Below, piece after piece: positions 9,134 through 20,300 of a stretch of DNA of 64,000 bases (positions are counted from its first letter, which is position 1; the number at the start of each line of letters is the position of its first letter). This DNA comes from Sweltsa coloradensis (Eukaryota > Arthropoda > Insecta > Plecoptera > Chloroperlidae), in NCBI GenBank assembly GCA_024449915.1, contig JAMZAV010000055.1, positions 248,001-312,000 of the forward strand, given 5' to 3'. Below the pieces are notes generated by a model, which was given only the letters and a program-made list of their open reading frames with translations, was not told where the DNA came from and did no database searches. A program made the position numbers and the translations under genes.

Positions 9134-11802
9134 ATGGGTTTGTTTTCAAGTAAAAACGTTGAAGTCGACATGGAGGGTCCTGTTGCTCAACTCGTGAAAG
9201 ATTTGATTGCCAGCGACAATGTGGTTATCTTTTCCAAGACGTACTGCCCATATTGTACCATGGCGAAAAAGGTATGTCCAAGAATTTAACTGCTGATTTT
9301 ATTTTTGACTATTTTGCCAATGTCCACTAAATTTTTAACCTTTGTCATTGAGTTCTCCCACAGTGCTGTTAAAAAGATTATGCAGGCCTAGTGAATTGAA
9401 GCACTGTTTTAAATGCCGTAGAGCATAGTCTTTTATCTTATTCCAGTTATCGAACTGTTCAAATAACCCTAGCTTATAAACTATGATTGTTTTAGTTGGT
9501 GTATCATTTGTTGCAGGTTTTCGATGAGATTCCGCAGAAATATACCACTGTGGAGCTAGACTCCCGAGACGATGCAGACTCCATCCAGGCCTATCTCGGG
9601 CACTTGACTGGAGCCAAGACTGTAAGTTGACTTGATGGGTGGTTGGTGTCAGTGGCTAGCTAGCAGCACTGTTGTCAGTCCCATGTTAACGTACTGTATT
9701 GTGACTACCGATAAAAAATCAACAAAACACCCGTCTTGGGGTCCCAAAAAGTAGCACGCTATCGCTAATGCTACATGCCCCAAAAAAGTAGCTTAGCTAC
9801 TTTTTTGCTACTTTTTTTCAGATGTAGCGATGCTACATTCGCGCTATACTAGAACAGTAGTGCACTACTTTTCCGCTACATATTTGTGTTTTATATGGGG
9901 GGTGTGTGTGGAGTTCTCAAATTAGGGTAACTATTTTTTATGTCTTTTGACATCGTGCCGAGATGATTTTTGGCTCCATTTATATGTCGACTCAATCTTG
10001 ACCAATCATCAAAAGCACAGGCTAGTCTTTTAAGAGTTCTAGTCCTAACGAAACATTCGTATTGAATTTCTTGTCGACGAGTTTTTCGCGGAATCACTGC
10101 GGAAGATGCGACAAACAATGCTGGCAAGAATCGGGAGTAGGCCTATTGGACAATTAGCGATCTATTAATAGCCTGGAATGTCCCAACTCCCAAGGGAGGA
10201 GGGATAAGACACTAATCAATTAATTTCAATGTACAATACGCAGTGTTCTTCCCAGAAAAAAATGTTCACTGGGTATTCCATAAACATTGCCAGGTAGGGC
10301 CAAAAATTAGTCTTGCCCCCGGAAAAAATTTGAGATCCTAGATTCGATTTGGTGAGTTTTAGAGGTTTTTGAAGCCCTTTTAAAGTACCTAGCTTGCTTT
10401 AGTTGGTTTAGTGGTATGAACATTTCAAATTTGATTGAAATCATAGTCTAAGCCTATTTTCTCCTTTGTAATGTAGATGTAGGCTATGTAAATGTTATTC
10501 TTTGTAAGTGTTTATTATCTAAGATTTTTGTAGGTTTACAATTACTACAACTGGAAACATTGTTGTATTTGATTTGATGACTTCATTTTTATTACTTTAA
10601 AATTCGTCCTAGCAATCAATAAAATTGGAAAATTGCTAAAATTGTTCATTTGTGTGTGCTCCTTGTGTGCAGTGAATGTTCACGATCATAGCGATGATTG
10701 CCATTTTGCCAACTTAGCCTATGTGTTTCGTTTAAATTCATTCCTTGTCGGGTTCTATATCAGCGAGATTAGTCTCCACGATTTCGTTTACAATCTGCGC
10801 TGCAGTTTAGAGATGGGACGTTTAAACATTTAGTGGACGGTTAAAGTTTATTAAATTCGCAAATCGTTTAGTAAAAAAAAAAAAAAAAAAATCAGGAAAT
10901 TATCGCCGGGCGGCCTGGGCCTGGGGAGAACACTGAATACGGACGATTGGCGGAGTACGCTCTAAATTAATAATCCAACTTCTCATTATTGTTGATACAT
11001 CATTGACTGCCTTTTGTGAAGAGTTTAAGTCCCTGAAATAGCACTCAAGATGTACCATACCATGCAATATTTTTTGTAAAGTCAGACCTACAAACTCCCT
11101 ATGTGACAGATCGCTCGCATCCTTCGACCTACGTAGAGAGAGAGAGAGTGCGAGAGAGGCTCTCATGGAGCGAGCGAGGGAGAGCAAACGGCGTGTGTGC
11201 AAGTGAGACGAGATTACGGGCCTAGTATACATGGCGAGCATATGACGTGAAACTCAAAACATTTGCCGCGCTGCAAGTTAATTTCCAGTGCCAATTTTTG
11301 ACTTTACATTGTACTGGGACTGCGTGTACCGGAACTTACAAACTAGAAAGTAGTGCAAATATCATGCTAATGCTACAAAAATTGTATCGTGCTACATAAT
11401 ACATATTTTACTACTTTTGTAAGAAGCGCGTTACATTCCTCGCTACGTGAAAAACGTAGCATGCTACAGGTAGCGCGCTTCGCCCCAACACTGCAAAACA
11501 CAAACACTGTTCATCAACCTCTATACTAGTTTGTTGCTATGTATACAGCACACATACAGCAGTGATATATTTAAAAAATAAACTGCAGTAGGCCTACTGT
11601 CTTTTTGTTACTTATTTAGTATAATAGGCCCAACCGGTGTATAGAATTCAGATTGTAGGCCTACGTGATCGACTGATCAGTAACTTATTTTTGTTATTTG
11701 CAGGTTCCTCGTGTATTCTTGAAGGGAGAATGCATTGGCGGTGGAACTGACGTCAAGAAACTTTTCGAAACTGGAAAGTTGTCGTCTATGCTCGAAGCTT
11801 AA
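9134..11802 (+). CDS. Glutaredoxin (dithiol, CPYC), three coding exons
   Basis: Joining exons 9134-9271, 9517-9621 and 11704-11802 (all phase-0 GT-AG introns) gives a 113-residue glutaredoxin, a normal length for the family. These small thiol-disulfide oxidoreductases use glutathione to reduce protein disulfides and mixed glutathione disulfides. The CPYC active site is at residues 38-41. The cis-proline motif TVPRVF spans the exon 2/3 border, and the glutathione-binding GG lies in ECIGGGTD. The start MGLFSSKN fits an N-myristoylation signal (Gly2, Ser6), which suggests membrane association; this is inference. A CAG acceptor at 9119-9121 lies 12 bases before the ATG, so an upstream non-coding exon is likely. 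Intron 2 carries a whole hAT-like element (9731-11493). A poly(A) signal lies at 12255. Animal Glrx/Glrx2-like; I do not assign the ortholog. Confidence 0.93.
9731..11493. mobile_element. hAT-like DNA transposon remnant with 8-bp TSD, in glutaredoxin intron 2
   Basis: The left tip CCGTCTTGGGG and the right tip (reverse complement) CAGTGTTGGGG match at 9 of 11 positions. The insertion is flanked on both sides by CAAAACAC (9723-9730 and 11494-11501). An 8-bp target duplication and a CAGTGTTGGG-type tip are hAT hallmarks. Subterminal regions are rich in inverted GTAGCATGCTAC-type words (9750-9880, 11345-11475). No transposase frame survives. The interior is occupied by another dispersed repeat (10539-10936). 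Confidence 0.8.
10539..10936 (+). repeat. Dispersed repeat, copy 2, nested in the hAT-like element
   Basis: Direct copy of 3849-4200 (shared 'CAATCAATAAAATTGGAAAA' and 'GAATGTTCACGATCATAGCG'), ending in an A18 tract and 'CTGGGGAGAACACTGAA'. It has about 25 extra bases near 10715. Confidence 0.65.
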
Positions 11803-12254
11803 ATCTTTGCCTTACTGACTGAAATTGAAATAACATTTGTGTTTATGTTCTTTTAACATGACAAAATAAGACTGCGACATTTGGTTTAACCCTTTTCTGC
11901 TTATTCATTTACTTAACATCTTTGTTTTATAACAAGCCATTAGTTTCTTTAAAAGATGATTCAATCCATTGCAAAATAGTCAACTAGTTCCCTTTTATGA
12001 TTATAATACTACTACACCCTAGTAAAATAGAAATACACCATTACTAGTGCCTGACTCTTGACTGCCTGATGACCCTAGTTCTTTAAAATGTGCAATATTT
12101 TCATCTAGGTATAGGCCTACTGCGCTAATACTGAACAAAAAAGTTGGATGTATAACCTGAGATCTGATAATAATGATTAGGAATAGAATGTGTGTATTCA
12201 GTGTTCTTGTTTGTCAATTGTTTCTCTGACCAGGTTTGTGTAAGAAATACTTTG

Positions 12255-12260
12255 AATAAA
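12255..12260 (+). terminator. Polyadenylation signal of glutaredoxin gene
   Basis: AATAAA lies 453 bases after the stop codon, followed by T/G-rich sequence. It is the clearest candidate in the 3' flank. Confidence 0.55.
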
Positions 12261-12538
12261 TTGTACATCATCTTGTGGAACAAATATGTGCGTCAAAGCT
12301 AAATTATTTACTTTGATACGTATGTAATTATAAAACTTCTGCCATCAAAACTAATTTTAATTTAGAATTATTATTCCTAAGAGTTTCATTATAGTATTGA
12401 TACAAATTTAATCCGTATTGGTTGGCTAGTTTAGGCTATCTATTTCTATTATAGTGCATGTTCACCTGCAAATTGCTTCCCAACAAGCACAAAAATTACA
12501 AACAGAAAATCCTTTTTAAAACAACTTTAAAGGGGACG

Positions 12539-12790
12539 TTGCACTGGGAGGTGAAAAGAAAAGTGAAGAGAAAAAGTAGCTTTTTAGAAGTAGAGTTAAC
12601 ATGTAGCTTACGGGACTTTTCCCGTTGCTGTTATAGGCCCTACTGGGAAGTCGAAAAGTAAAAAGTAAAAACTTTCCGAACTAGTCGGGCTTGGTTCGAC
12701 TAGTGAAAAGTCCCGTAAGCTACATGCTAACTATACTTCTAAAAAGTTACTTTCTCTATTTCACTTCTTCTTTTCACTTCCCAGTGTAAC
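12539..12790. mobile_element. MITE with ~85 bp terminal inverted repeats
   Basis: Left GTTGCACTGGGAGGTGAAAAG and right (reverse complement) GTTACACTGGGAAGTGAAAAG. Arms continue through 'CTTTTTAGAAGTA' and 'CATGTAGCTTACGGGACTTTTC' on both sides. The centre holds a second small palindrome around GAACTAGTCG. It lies about 280 bases past the glutaredoxin poly(A) signal. Confidence 0.75.
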
Positions 12791-12822
12791 TTATGTAGTC
12801 TTTATGTCATTTGGGCTTGCTA

Positions 12823-13357
12823 ACAGGCACGTAGGAACGTTTTGAAAGTTGGGGGGGGGGGTAAATTTATCAGCAGATCTTGCAGGTGGTAGCTGGGGTC
12901 TGGGGAAAAGCCCCAACCTCCGGGGGCTTTTTCACTGAAGGTGAAACAAATTTTCACCATACTACAGTTATTTCTGTTATTTCATTGCACTTGCAGTGTA
13001 CAGTCCAAATTACTCATTACATTATTAACCTCTCACCTGCTCTAAAAGTTTCTTCATATTACAGTTATTTCATCATGTTTTAACTGCACTCGGACTCTGT
13101 AAAGGATGCTGTTTCACAGCAACTATCTGCGATCTAAAAACAAAAAAATTAACGTGAATTGGCCCATTTTAGTAAATTTCAACCTATTTTTTTATGTAAT
13201 AATGTAGCATACAGACAAACATGTTCATTTTACATTTTGCCATGGTGACTGTCGAATTGTACAGGGTATGTGCGTATTTACTACGGAAATTCTGGGCTTA
13301 ATATTTAACTCCCATCAGTTTTGTGTCCCCCCTGCCCCCGGTTCCTACACCACTGCT
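12823..13357. mobile_element. Probable MITE with short inverted ends (GTAGGAACC type)
   Basis: The left end has GGCACGTAGGAACG followed by a G-run (12849-12861). The right end has CCCCCGGTTCCTACACCACTGC. The two ends are inverted relatives. The middle contains 'ACCTGCTCTAAAAGTTTC', also found near 49573 and, with one change, near 62380. No gene is seen in it. Confidence 0.5.
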
Positions 13358-14363
13358 TGCTGAGGCCAGCAATAAATGACATTACGTGTATAACCATTTT
13401 CCAGGAAAACAATCTAAGCACATAAACTCGTCTCTGCACTGGCCTCAACAAGTCTTCTCATAACTTAAGAAACAGGAGAACACATTTCCATTATACTTTT
13501 TAAGCTCTGTCGGGTGGATCATATGATATCATTGTGGGATTTTCTGAAAACGGCATTTTGTTCACTAGTTTATAAGGTAAAAGATGCAAGTGTGTGGGCA
13601 ACTTGGCTGCGATTAGTGGCCGTTCATCTAAATTTCAATTATTGAAACTGATTTACGATGAAGAGTAAATAGTTACAAAGGTTACCACACCTTTGATAGT
13701 TAAGTAAATACGTTTGCTCGGCCAAAAACATCCTACGTAATACAATTTTGCAACTACTTGTCAATGTAAGCATACATGGATTCCAACGTCTTAGATTTCA
13801 AAATTTTGACTGTATCAGCCAGAAAAAATTCACAATATAGTCAATTTGGACTTTTAACAAAATTGAATTCTAGAAACAATTTATTTTTTATAAATATTTC
13901 ATAAACAATTTTAGGAATGTTTTATATAGAAACCTTTATTTCCACTTTCTTGAGATATTTCAAAATTTCTAAAACTGGATGTCATTCAGTAGCGAGCAGA
14001 AGAAAATTGCTAAAAGGGTGGTGAACGCTTTACACTAGTATTACCAATTAGCTAATTACCAAATAAACAAGAAGGCAACAATATGCAATCTCTACAAGAC
14101 AATGAATAACCAATCTAACTAGGTGTTACGTGACGCACTACTTGTAGCATGGTATATATTTTTAGTAGCACATTTCTTTAGAAAATGAAGTAATGTAGCA
14201 AGTAGAAAGGTACTAAAAACATGAGGTGGATTAGATGTCAGTCAAGTTTTGTAATACAGCAATTCAAACTTGTTTAAAAATCAGTCATTATAGTCATTAA
14301 TCCAGTTTTCTATTTTGTTACGTTTACTTACTACGTTTACTGCTTCAGTTACATAACATCTTC
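13358..14363. other. Intergenic, nothing recognised
   Basis: Unique-looking AT-rich sequence. No exon-like frame with splice sites and no strong repeat was found. Confidence 0.5.
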
Positions 14364-14641
14364 CTAGGAAAACGCCATAGTCGTTGATGATAGACGAGTG
14401 AGTGAGTCATGTGTTGAGTACTCGGTTACATTCCCTTTCCTCCCTTACCTAAGGCTGGATCCAGCATGGGTCATTCCTCCGTAGCCTATCATAAGCTAGA
14501 GTGGCGCATTATGGCCTTGTTGACACGCCCTTATACCAACAAAACTGTCATTTATACTTTATATCAATCAACTTAAATGCAAATGTTTCCGGGTACCCAA
14601 CACATGACTTGCTCACTCGTCAAACAACAACTTTAGCATTT
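14364..14641. mobile_element. MITE, CTAGG-ended family, right end truncated
   Basis: Starts CTAGGAAAACGCCATAGTCG followed by 'ACGAGTGAGTGAGTCATGTG'. The right arm 'CACATGACTTGCTCACTCGT' runs to 'ACTTTAGCATT' and then stops without the GTTTCCCTAG tip. The interior shares 'TGGCGCATTATGGCCTTGTT' (reverse complement) with the copy at 128-412. Confidence 0.65.
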
Positions 14642-15842
14642 GATGGAGTTTTTTAAATTTCTGGATTGATTACTATAAAATCAATTACACCACCTACAAA
14701 AGTTTTTCCCGATTAATGAAATTGAGAAATAAGCCCTCTCTCATACCTGCGTTAGGTAACAACATTATGAATCGAGTTTAGATGGTCAGTTCAAAGGCAG
14801 CAGATTCGTTGCAGTACTGTTTCAATCTATTCAGATCTACAATGCACCAACAATCCAGTTATATCAAAGTTAAAGCACTCAACCGGGGTTCGATACCCCG
14901 CTGGGATGGATTTGTTAGTTTCTTGGTTGATTTCTATAAAATCAATTACATCTACGGGAGTGTTTCCTGATGAAATTGAGAAATAAACCCTCGCTCACAC
15001 ACAACGAACGACAACATAAATCTATAAATCTAGTTTAGATGGTCAGTTCAAAGGCAGCAGAATTGTTGCAGTACTGTTCCAATCTATTTAGATCTACAAT
15101 GCACCAACAATCCAGTTGTTATGAAGTTAACCGTCCTGGTAGCTTAGGGGTAAAGCACTCGACCAGGGTTCGATACCTCGGTGGTCCCTGGGATGGATTT
15201 GTTAATTTCTGGATTGATTTCTATAAAATCAATTACACCTACGGGAGTGTTCCCTGATAAATGAAATTGAGAAATAAACCTTTGCTCATACCTGCGTTAG
15301 GTAACAACATTATAAATCGAGTTTAGATGGTCAGTTCAAAGGCAGCAGAATTGTTGCAGTACTGTTCCAACCTATTCAAATCTACAATGCACCAACAATC
15401 CAAGTTAACCGTCCCGGTAGCTTAGGGGTAAAGCACTCGACCAGGGTTCGATACCTCGGTGGTCCCTGGGATGGATTTGTTAATTTCTGGATTGATTTCT
15501 ATAAAATCAATTACACCTACGGGAGTGTTCCCTGATAAATGAAATTGAGAAATAAACCTTTGCTCATACCTGCGTTAGGTAACGACATTATAAATCGAGT
15601 TTAGATGGTCAGTTCAAAGGCAGCAGAATTGTTGCAGTACTGTTCCAATCTATTCAGATCTACAATGCACCAACAATCCAGTTGTTATGACGTTAACCGT
15701 CCCGGTAGCGAAGGGGTAAAGCACTGGACCGGCAATTGGGAGACCGGGGTTCGATACCCCGCTGGGATGGATTTTATAATTTCTGGATTGATTTCTTTAA
15801 AATCAATAACACCTTTATCATTACACCTAACCAATTAATGAA
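14642..15842 (+). repeat. Tandem array of four tRNA-derived SINE units
   Basis: The anchor GATGGTCAGTTCAAAGGCAG starts at 14781, 15038, 15326 and 15604, giving steps of 257, 288 and 278 bases. Each unit holds 'ACAATGCACCAACAATCCAG', a tRNA-like head (A-box TAGCTTAGGGGTAAAGCACT, B-box GGTTCGATACC), then 'TGGATTGATTTCTATAAAAT' and 'ATGAAATTGAGAAATAAA'. The second and third heads are shortened around the anticodon arm. The fourth is fuller, with GGCAATTGGGAGACCGGGGT. A tail-only fragment precedes the first unit. Confidence 0.8.
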
Positions 15843-15854
15843 ATTGAAAAAAAA

Positions 15855-15990
15855 AATTATGTGCCTCGTTGCTAGGACGGCTCCAAAATCACCGTTTACA
15901 AATTCCTAAGACAAGTACTAGCGGGAATCGAACCCTGGACCTTCTGCATAGGAAGCAGAGACGCTAACCACAAGACCAGTGATCCACACA
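15855..15990 (-). repeat. tRNA-derived SINE (second family), copy 1
   Basis: The minus strand has GGTCTTGTGGTTAGCGTCTC (A-box), a CTGC/GCAG anticodon stem around TTCCTAT, and B-box GGTTCGATTCC. It continues into 'GGAGCCGTCCTAGCAACGAG'. The acceptor stem does not pair. Shares head and tail with 34505-34690. Confidence 0.65.
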
Positions 15991-16061
15991 ATGTTCACAA
16001 TGTCATTATACATTGGCTATTGTGCCACTGCCAGAAAATAAACTGAACTAATAACTGTGTA

Positions 16062-16145
16062 ATTTTATGGAAATCAATCCAGAAATTACAAAATCCATTT
16101 CAGTGGGGTATCGAAACCCGGTCTCCCGATTGCCGGTCAAGTGTT
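16062..16145 (-). repeat. Partial SINE of the 14.6-15.8 kb family, inverted
   Basis: The minus strand shows GCAATCGGGAGACCGGGTTT and the tail 'TTTCTGGATTGATTTCCATA'. The A-box half is degraded. Confidence 0.65.
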
Positions 16146-16159
16146 TGGTACTTACGTAG

Positions 16160-16320
16160 TTGGTGTGACCCAAATTTAAAAAAAAAAAAAATTTTTACTC
16201 AACCTACAAAACCTTTAACGTCCTATTTAAAACAGAAAATGACTTTTAATGAAAAGTACTTTCGTTTAAAATAGCGACGTTAAAGGTTTTGAAGTTTTTT
16301 TTGTTACTGTTACACCAAAA
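16160..16320. mobile_element. Small MITE (~160 bp)
   Basis: GGTGTGAC...CTACAAAACCTTTAACGTC is mirrored by GACGTTAAAGGTTTTGAAG...GTTACACC. A single similar arm occurs at 5228-5290. Confidence 0.6.
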
Positions 16321-16361
16321 ACGTGATGATTCTATTTTAGATTTTTGGTGCTGGAATGTAA

Positions 16362-17162
16362 TTGGATGAGCGTAGCGAGCGTAGCGAGCGAAGCGAAGAT
16401 TCCATTTCACTACACTGGAGAAAAAAATCCGGAATGTTTTTTTTTTCTTCTTTCTTTCTTTCTTTCTGTATTTTTGTGTGTTTGTTAACACGATTCCGGC
16501 TAAACCGATACTCCGATTGCAATGAAATTTTATGGAGACCTTCGAAATCTCTGAACTTAGAACTGCCACGTTTTTGAGCGCAATCGGGAAATTTTTTCAC
16601 ATAAAAAACGCAATTTTACGAGTTTTTTCGAGTTTTTTTTAAATTTCTTCGACTTATAATACCTACATGCTTTATCCGATTTTAATGAGTTTTTCACAGA
16701 ACCATAATTTTATAAATTAAGATATTCGTGTGAAATTTGAGCGTAATCGAAAAATTATTTCTCATGAAAATCAAAATTTTATGTTTTTTTTCTTTTTAAA
16801 AACAATTCTTTGACTTATAACACCTACATGCTTTATCCTATTGTAATGATTTTTTTACAGAACCTTAATTTCATGAATTAATATATTCGTGTTAAATTTG
16901 AGCGCAATCGAATAATTATTTCTTATGCAAATTGCAATTTTACGATTTTTTTCTTTTTAAAAAATTACGATTAATTAAAACAATTAAGTTAATTTTTTTT
17001 TATTTAATTTAATTATAAAAATTAAGTTAATTTTTTATATAATTTAATTTAATTAATTAATGATTTTTTCACAGAACAACAGAAAATCCGCATAACACAT
17101 GGCAGCTCAATGCACCAATTACGCTCATCCAACAACGCGGCGGGACTTAAGCGTTTTCCTAG
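16362..17162 (+). mobile_element. CTAG-ended non-autonomous element, solo copy
   Basis: Starts TTGGATGAGCGTAGCGAGCG with a 9-base direct repeat (GCGTAGCGA). It contains two 'CTTATAA(T/C)ACCTACATGCTT' units (about 16650 and 16815) and ends GCGGGACTTAAGCGTTTTCCTAG, followed by T. Its 3' tip lies 223 bases before the phospholipase start codon, so it may sit in that gene's promoter region. Confidence 0.7.
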
Positions 17163-17385
17163 TAAAATAGTACACAATGAGTTGTTCTTGACTTATTTCA
17201 TCAATGGTGAGTGTTTATGTTGATTTTAGTTGAAAAAAACGGTATTGAAAAGTTTTAAAGCTACCGCCTGTCCGCTTCGTCGATTTAAATTGGCCCGCCG
17301 CCAATGCCAGCTGGTTGCAGCAACAGCTGATTCACGCGGCTGATGCCTGCGAGACACGTCAGTCATTCGTCTGCCAAATTCAAAT

Positions 17386-20300
17386 ATGGAGATTCCTAAA
17401 GCGAAGATATTCATTTATGCACTAACATTTTTGGGATACGCGTACAGTGGCTATGGATCAGGTATAATAGACAACTTAAAAGATGCCGTACTAGCTGCAG
17501 AAACCGTTTTCGGTGATGTATTCCACAATGTCATAAGTGTTGCAAGGAAATTCAAAGACGTGCACGACGTTTTTGGTGCAGCAGTGGAAGAAAACTGTCA
17601 ATTCACATGTCCCGATGGTAAGCTACACATTGCGAAATTTCAAACAAACACGTTTTTATTCAATAAGCGTAGGCTAGATAATGCTAGGTCTATCTATTTT
17701 ACAGGTGCAAAAGCTGTGAGCAACAAGTATCACAAACCGTCAAGCAATGGCTGTGGATCCCTTGGTTTGGAGGTTAGTTTTCACATTTTTCACATTTTCA
17801 CACTAGGCTAGGCCAGGGCCTAGCCTAGCATATTCGTTGAGGGTCTGGGCCCTACACTAGTCCAATCCGTTTTGGGAATAATTCACTTCTAGGCCCTAGG
17901 CCCTGCATACACGTAGTTTGATCCAAACGGACCTCATTTTAGGTTATGTTGGTTGTGTTAAGGTTCATTCACAACTAGTTCTAAGGCGTAAGGCGCAAGG
18001 CCTAAGGCGTAATATTTTGTATTGCCGAGTATGTGTTTCAATCAGAACGTTCACAACACGTCGTAAGTCGCAAGGCGTATGGTTTATGTCGTAACGAATT
18101 GCCCAAAATCCAATTCTTACGACAGGTTTCTTACGACGAGCCAATCACGAACAAGGAAACTCCCCACTCCTGCTTATTTCATTCCACAGCTGGATGTACG
18201 CGCATCGCGCAATACGCAGGAGCAATGAAAAAATTGCATGGTTGTTGTAAACGCCTAGCATTTCTTACGACTTACGCCTTACGCCTTAGACCTTGCGCCT
18301 TACGCCTTAGAACTAATTGTGATCACTACGTATATCACAGCCCTCATTCCGAATGACTCAAGTCGGCTGAGTTAAATTCGGTTTGAGTCTCTTGATATCA
18401 CACCGATTCGCATTGAAGTCAACCCACTTTCCAAAGTGACTGACATAGTAATTGCTTGATATACAGTTCAATACGCATTCAATAGGATTCAAAACTGCCT
18501 TAGAGATAGATTTCAGTGAATACCATTATTAGGCAGGCGGTGTTTATTACATGTTTACAATAAAATGGCGTCTGGAGCTAACTGTAAGAGCATTAGGCTT
18601 TAAATTTACTAGCTGTAGGTAGAGATACAAGTACAAGTATTTTCAAGGTTATTCATAGAATCTGTAGCATCAATAAACTGCCACAACAACAACTTCATTC
18701 GAATCGAAATAGGATTGAGGAAGTCGTTTCGAATGTCCGTGTATACACTTCAAGCAAACCGAATTGAACCTCAAACCGAATTCAGTCAATTCGGATTGAC
18801 TGCTAGTGGTATACGTAGTGAATGATCTTAGGCATGCTAGTAGCCTAGGGGCTACCGATAATCTAAATCCAGCCTATAGGCCTAAGCCCTAGCGGTGTGA
18901 GGGAAGAATTTATTTGTTGACTCTGATACCAGTACTAACATAGCCATTCCAGTTTTCACTGTGGTTAAAGGACGCTCTACAACAGTCTGGGAACGGGGCC
19001 TTCAACATTTGGTAACATTTGCCATGATTTAACATTGCCCTGTACGTAACGGTAACTGTAATGGAAATGGGTTGCCGGCCAAAGTCGGAGTCCAATGGAT
19101 TAAAAGAATAAAAGCGACATGGGTTTGCGTTCCGAGCGAATATTGCATGGGTCTCATAGGCTACTTGTGTCACTGTGTATAGGGGAGGAGGGGGCACATG
19201 TGACAATTCTTTTCAAAAGCCCCTACAATCTTCGATATGCATAGACCTACAGAGCTTGTAGATTATCTAAATACTAGGAAACGCTTAGCTGGACGCGTAA
19301 ACAGGTTGGGTAACGACACGTCGCAAATAATATTCGACGCGTCGCGTCGCAAATATGCGTAGAATATGTCAAATATGTAGAATATGTAGAAAATTCGCGT
19401 CGAAAATTAAATAAGGAATATTATTGTATATAATTCAAATTCCAGACATATTTTCATCAACCCTAAAAACAAATGAACTCAACATTATATTTTGAACTTG
19501 TTGTAAGCAAATGTTTGTAGTTGTACTTATTACAAGGCGAGCTGATAAATCAATAATTCACCATCATAAAGAACTTGAAGCAAAGAGAACCGGCATCTTC
19601 ACAAGATACCAAGGTCACCTGCTTTCCCGATCATAAATATACGTATATGGACAAAGCCAAAAGCCTCCCCAGATAATTCTTCCTCGCGTTTCATTAACCA
19701 AAGTCATCCCTTATTCTAAACTTCTTTAATTGAGCGAGCGTAGCGAGCGTCTCCACTTGACTCTTATGGTTCGAATGTCTGTTTTTGTTTTTTTGTTTTT
19801 TTCTGTTACTGCTTCGGTACAGGTCGCACCGTTTCTCTGATCGACCTGAAATTTTGCACACATGTACATACCACCTATGCGGGTTGCTGTATAGTTTTTG
19901 AACAAAATCCGATCGTTGGTTATAAAAAAAATAAAATAAAAAAATAAAAATGTTCCGATCGTTATGAAATTTTGCAGGGTCAATAAGTACAACATTCTCT
20001 CCTATTTTACAAATTTTCAGCTAAATCGGTCAAGACCTTAAGTAGTGTAGATAGAAACTAGGAAAACGCCAAAGTCCCGTCGCGTTGTTGAGCGAGCACC
20101 GGTACGTGCAACACGACCCGAGTACGACATTCCCATAATGTTACATACCAATAAGTCTTGAAGGTCTTGACCAATTTAGCTGAAAATTTGAAAAATAGGA
20201 GAGAATGGATAAAATCCACCGCCATCTAGAGGACCTTGACTTCATTTCTTTGGGAAAACTATTTTAACTCTTTGGTAATAACAAATAATACACTGCTTCC

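Noticed and set aside
14642..15842. CRISPR-like array
   Set aside because: Units are 257-288 bases with homologous spacers and tRNA-like heads, in a eukaryotic context. It is a SINE tandem.
16246..16600. Frames with ERSERSER or Lys-rich repeats
   Set aside because: They come from the GCGTAGCGAGC tip and A/T-rich tract of the CTAG element.
17386..17811. 141-residue single-exon reading of the phospholipase start
   Set aside because: Runs through intron 1 (GTAAGC at 17618) and past the exon 2 donor at 17773; the spliced model fits the family better.
18033..18356. 107-residue open frame
   Set aside because: Spans a MITE in intron 2; the Arg/Leu/Cys-rich end is the inverted repeat CTTACGCC read as codons.
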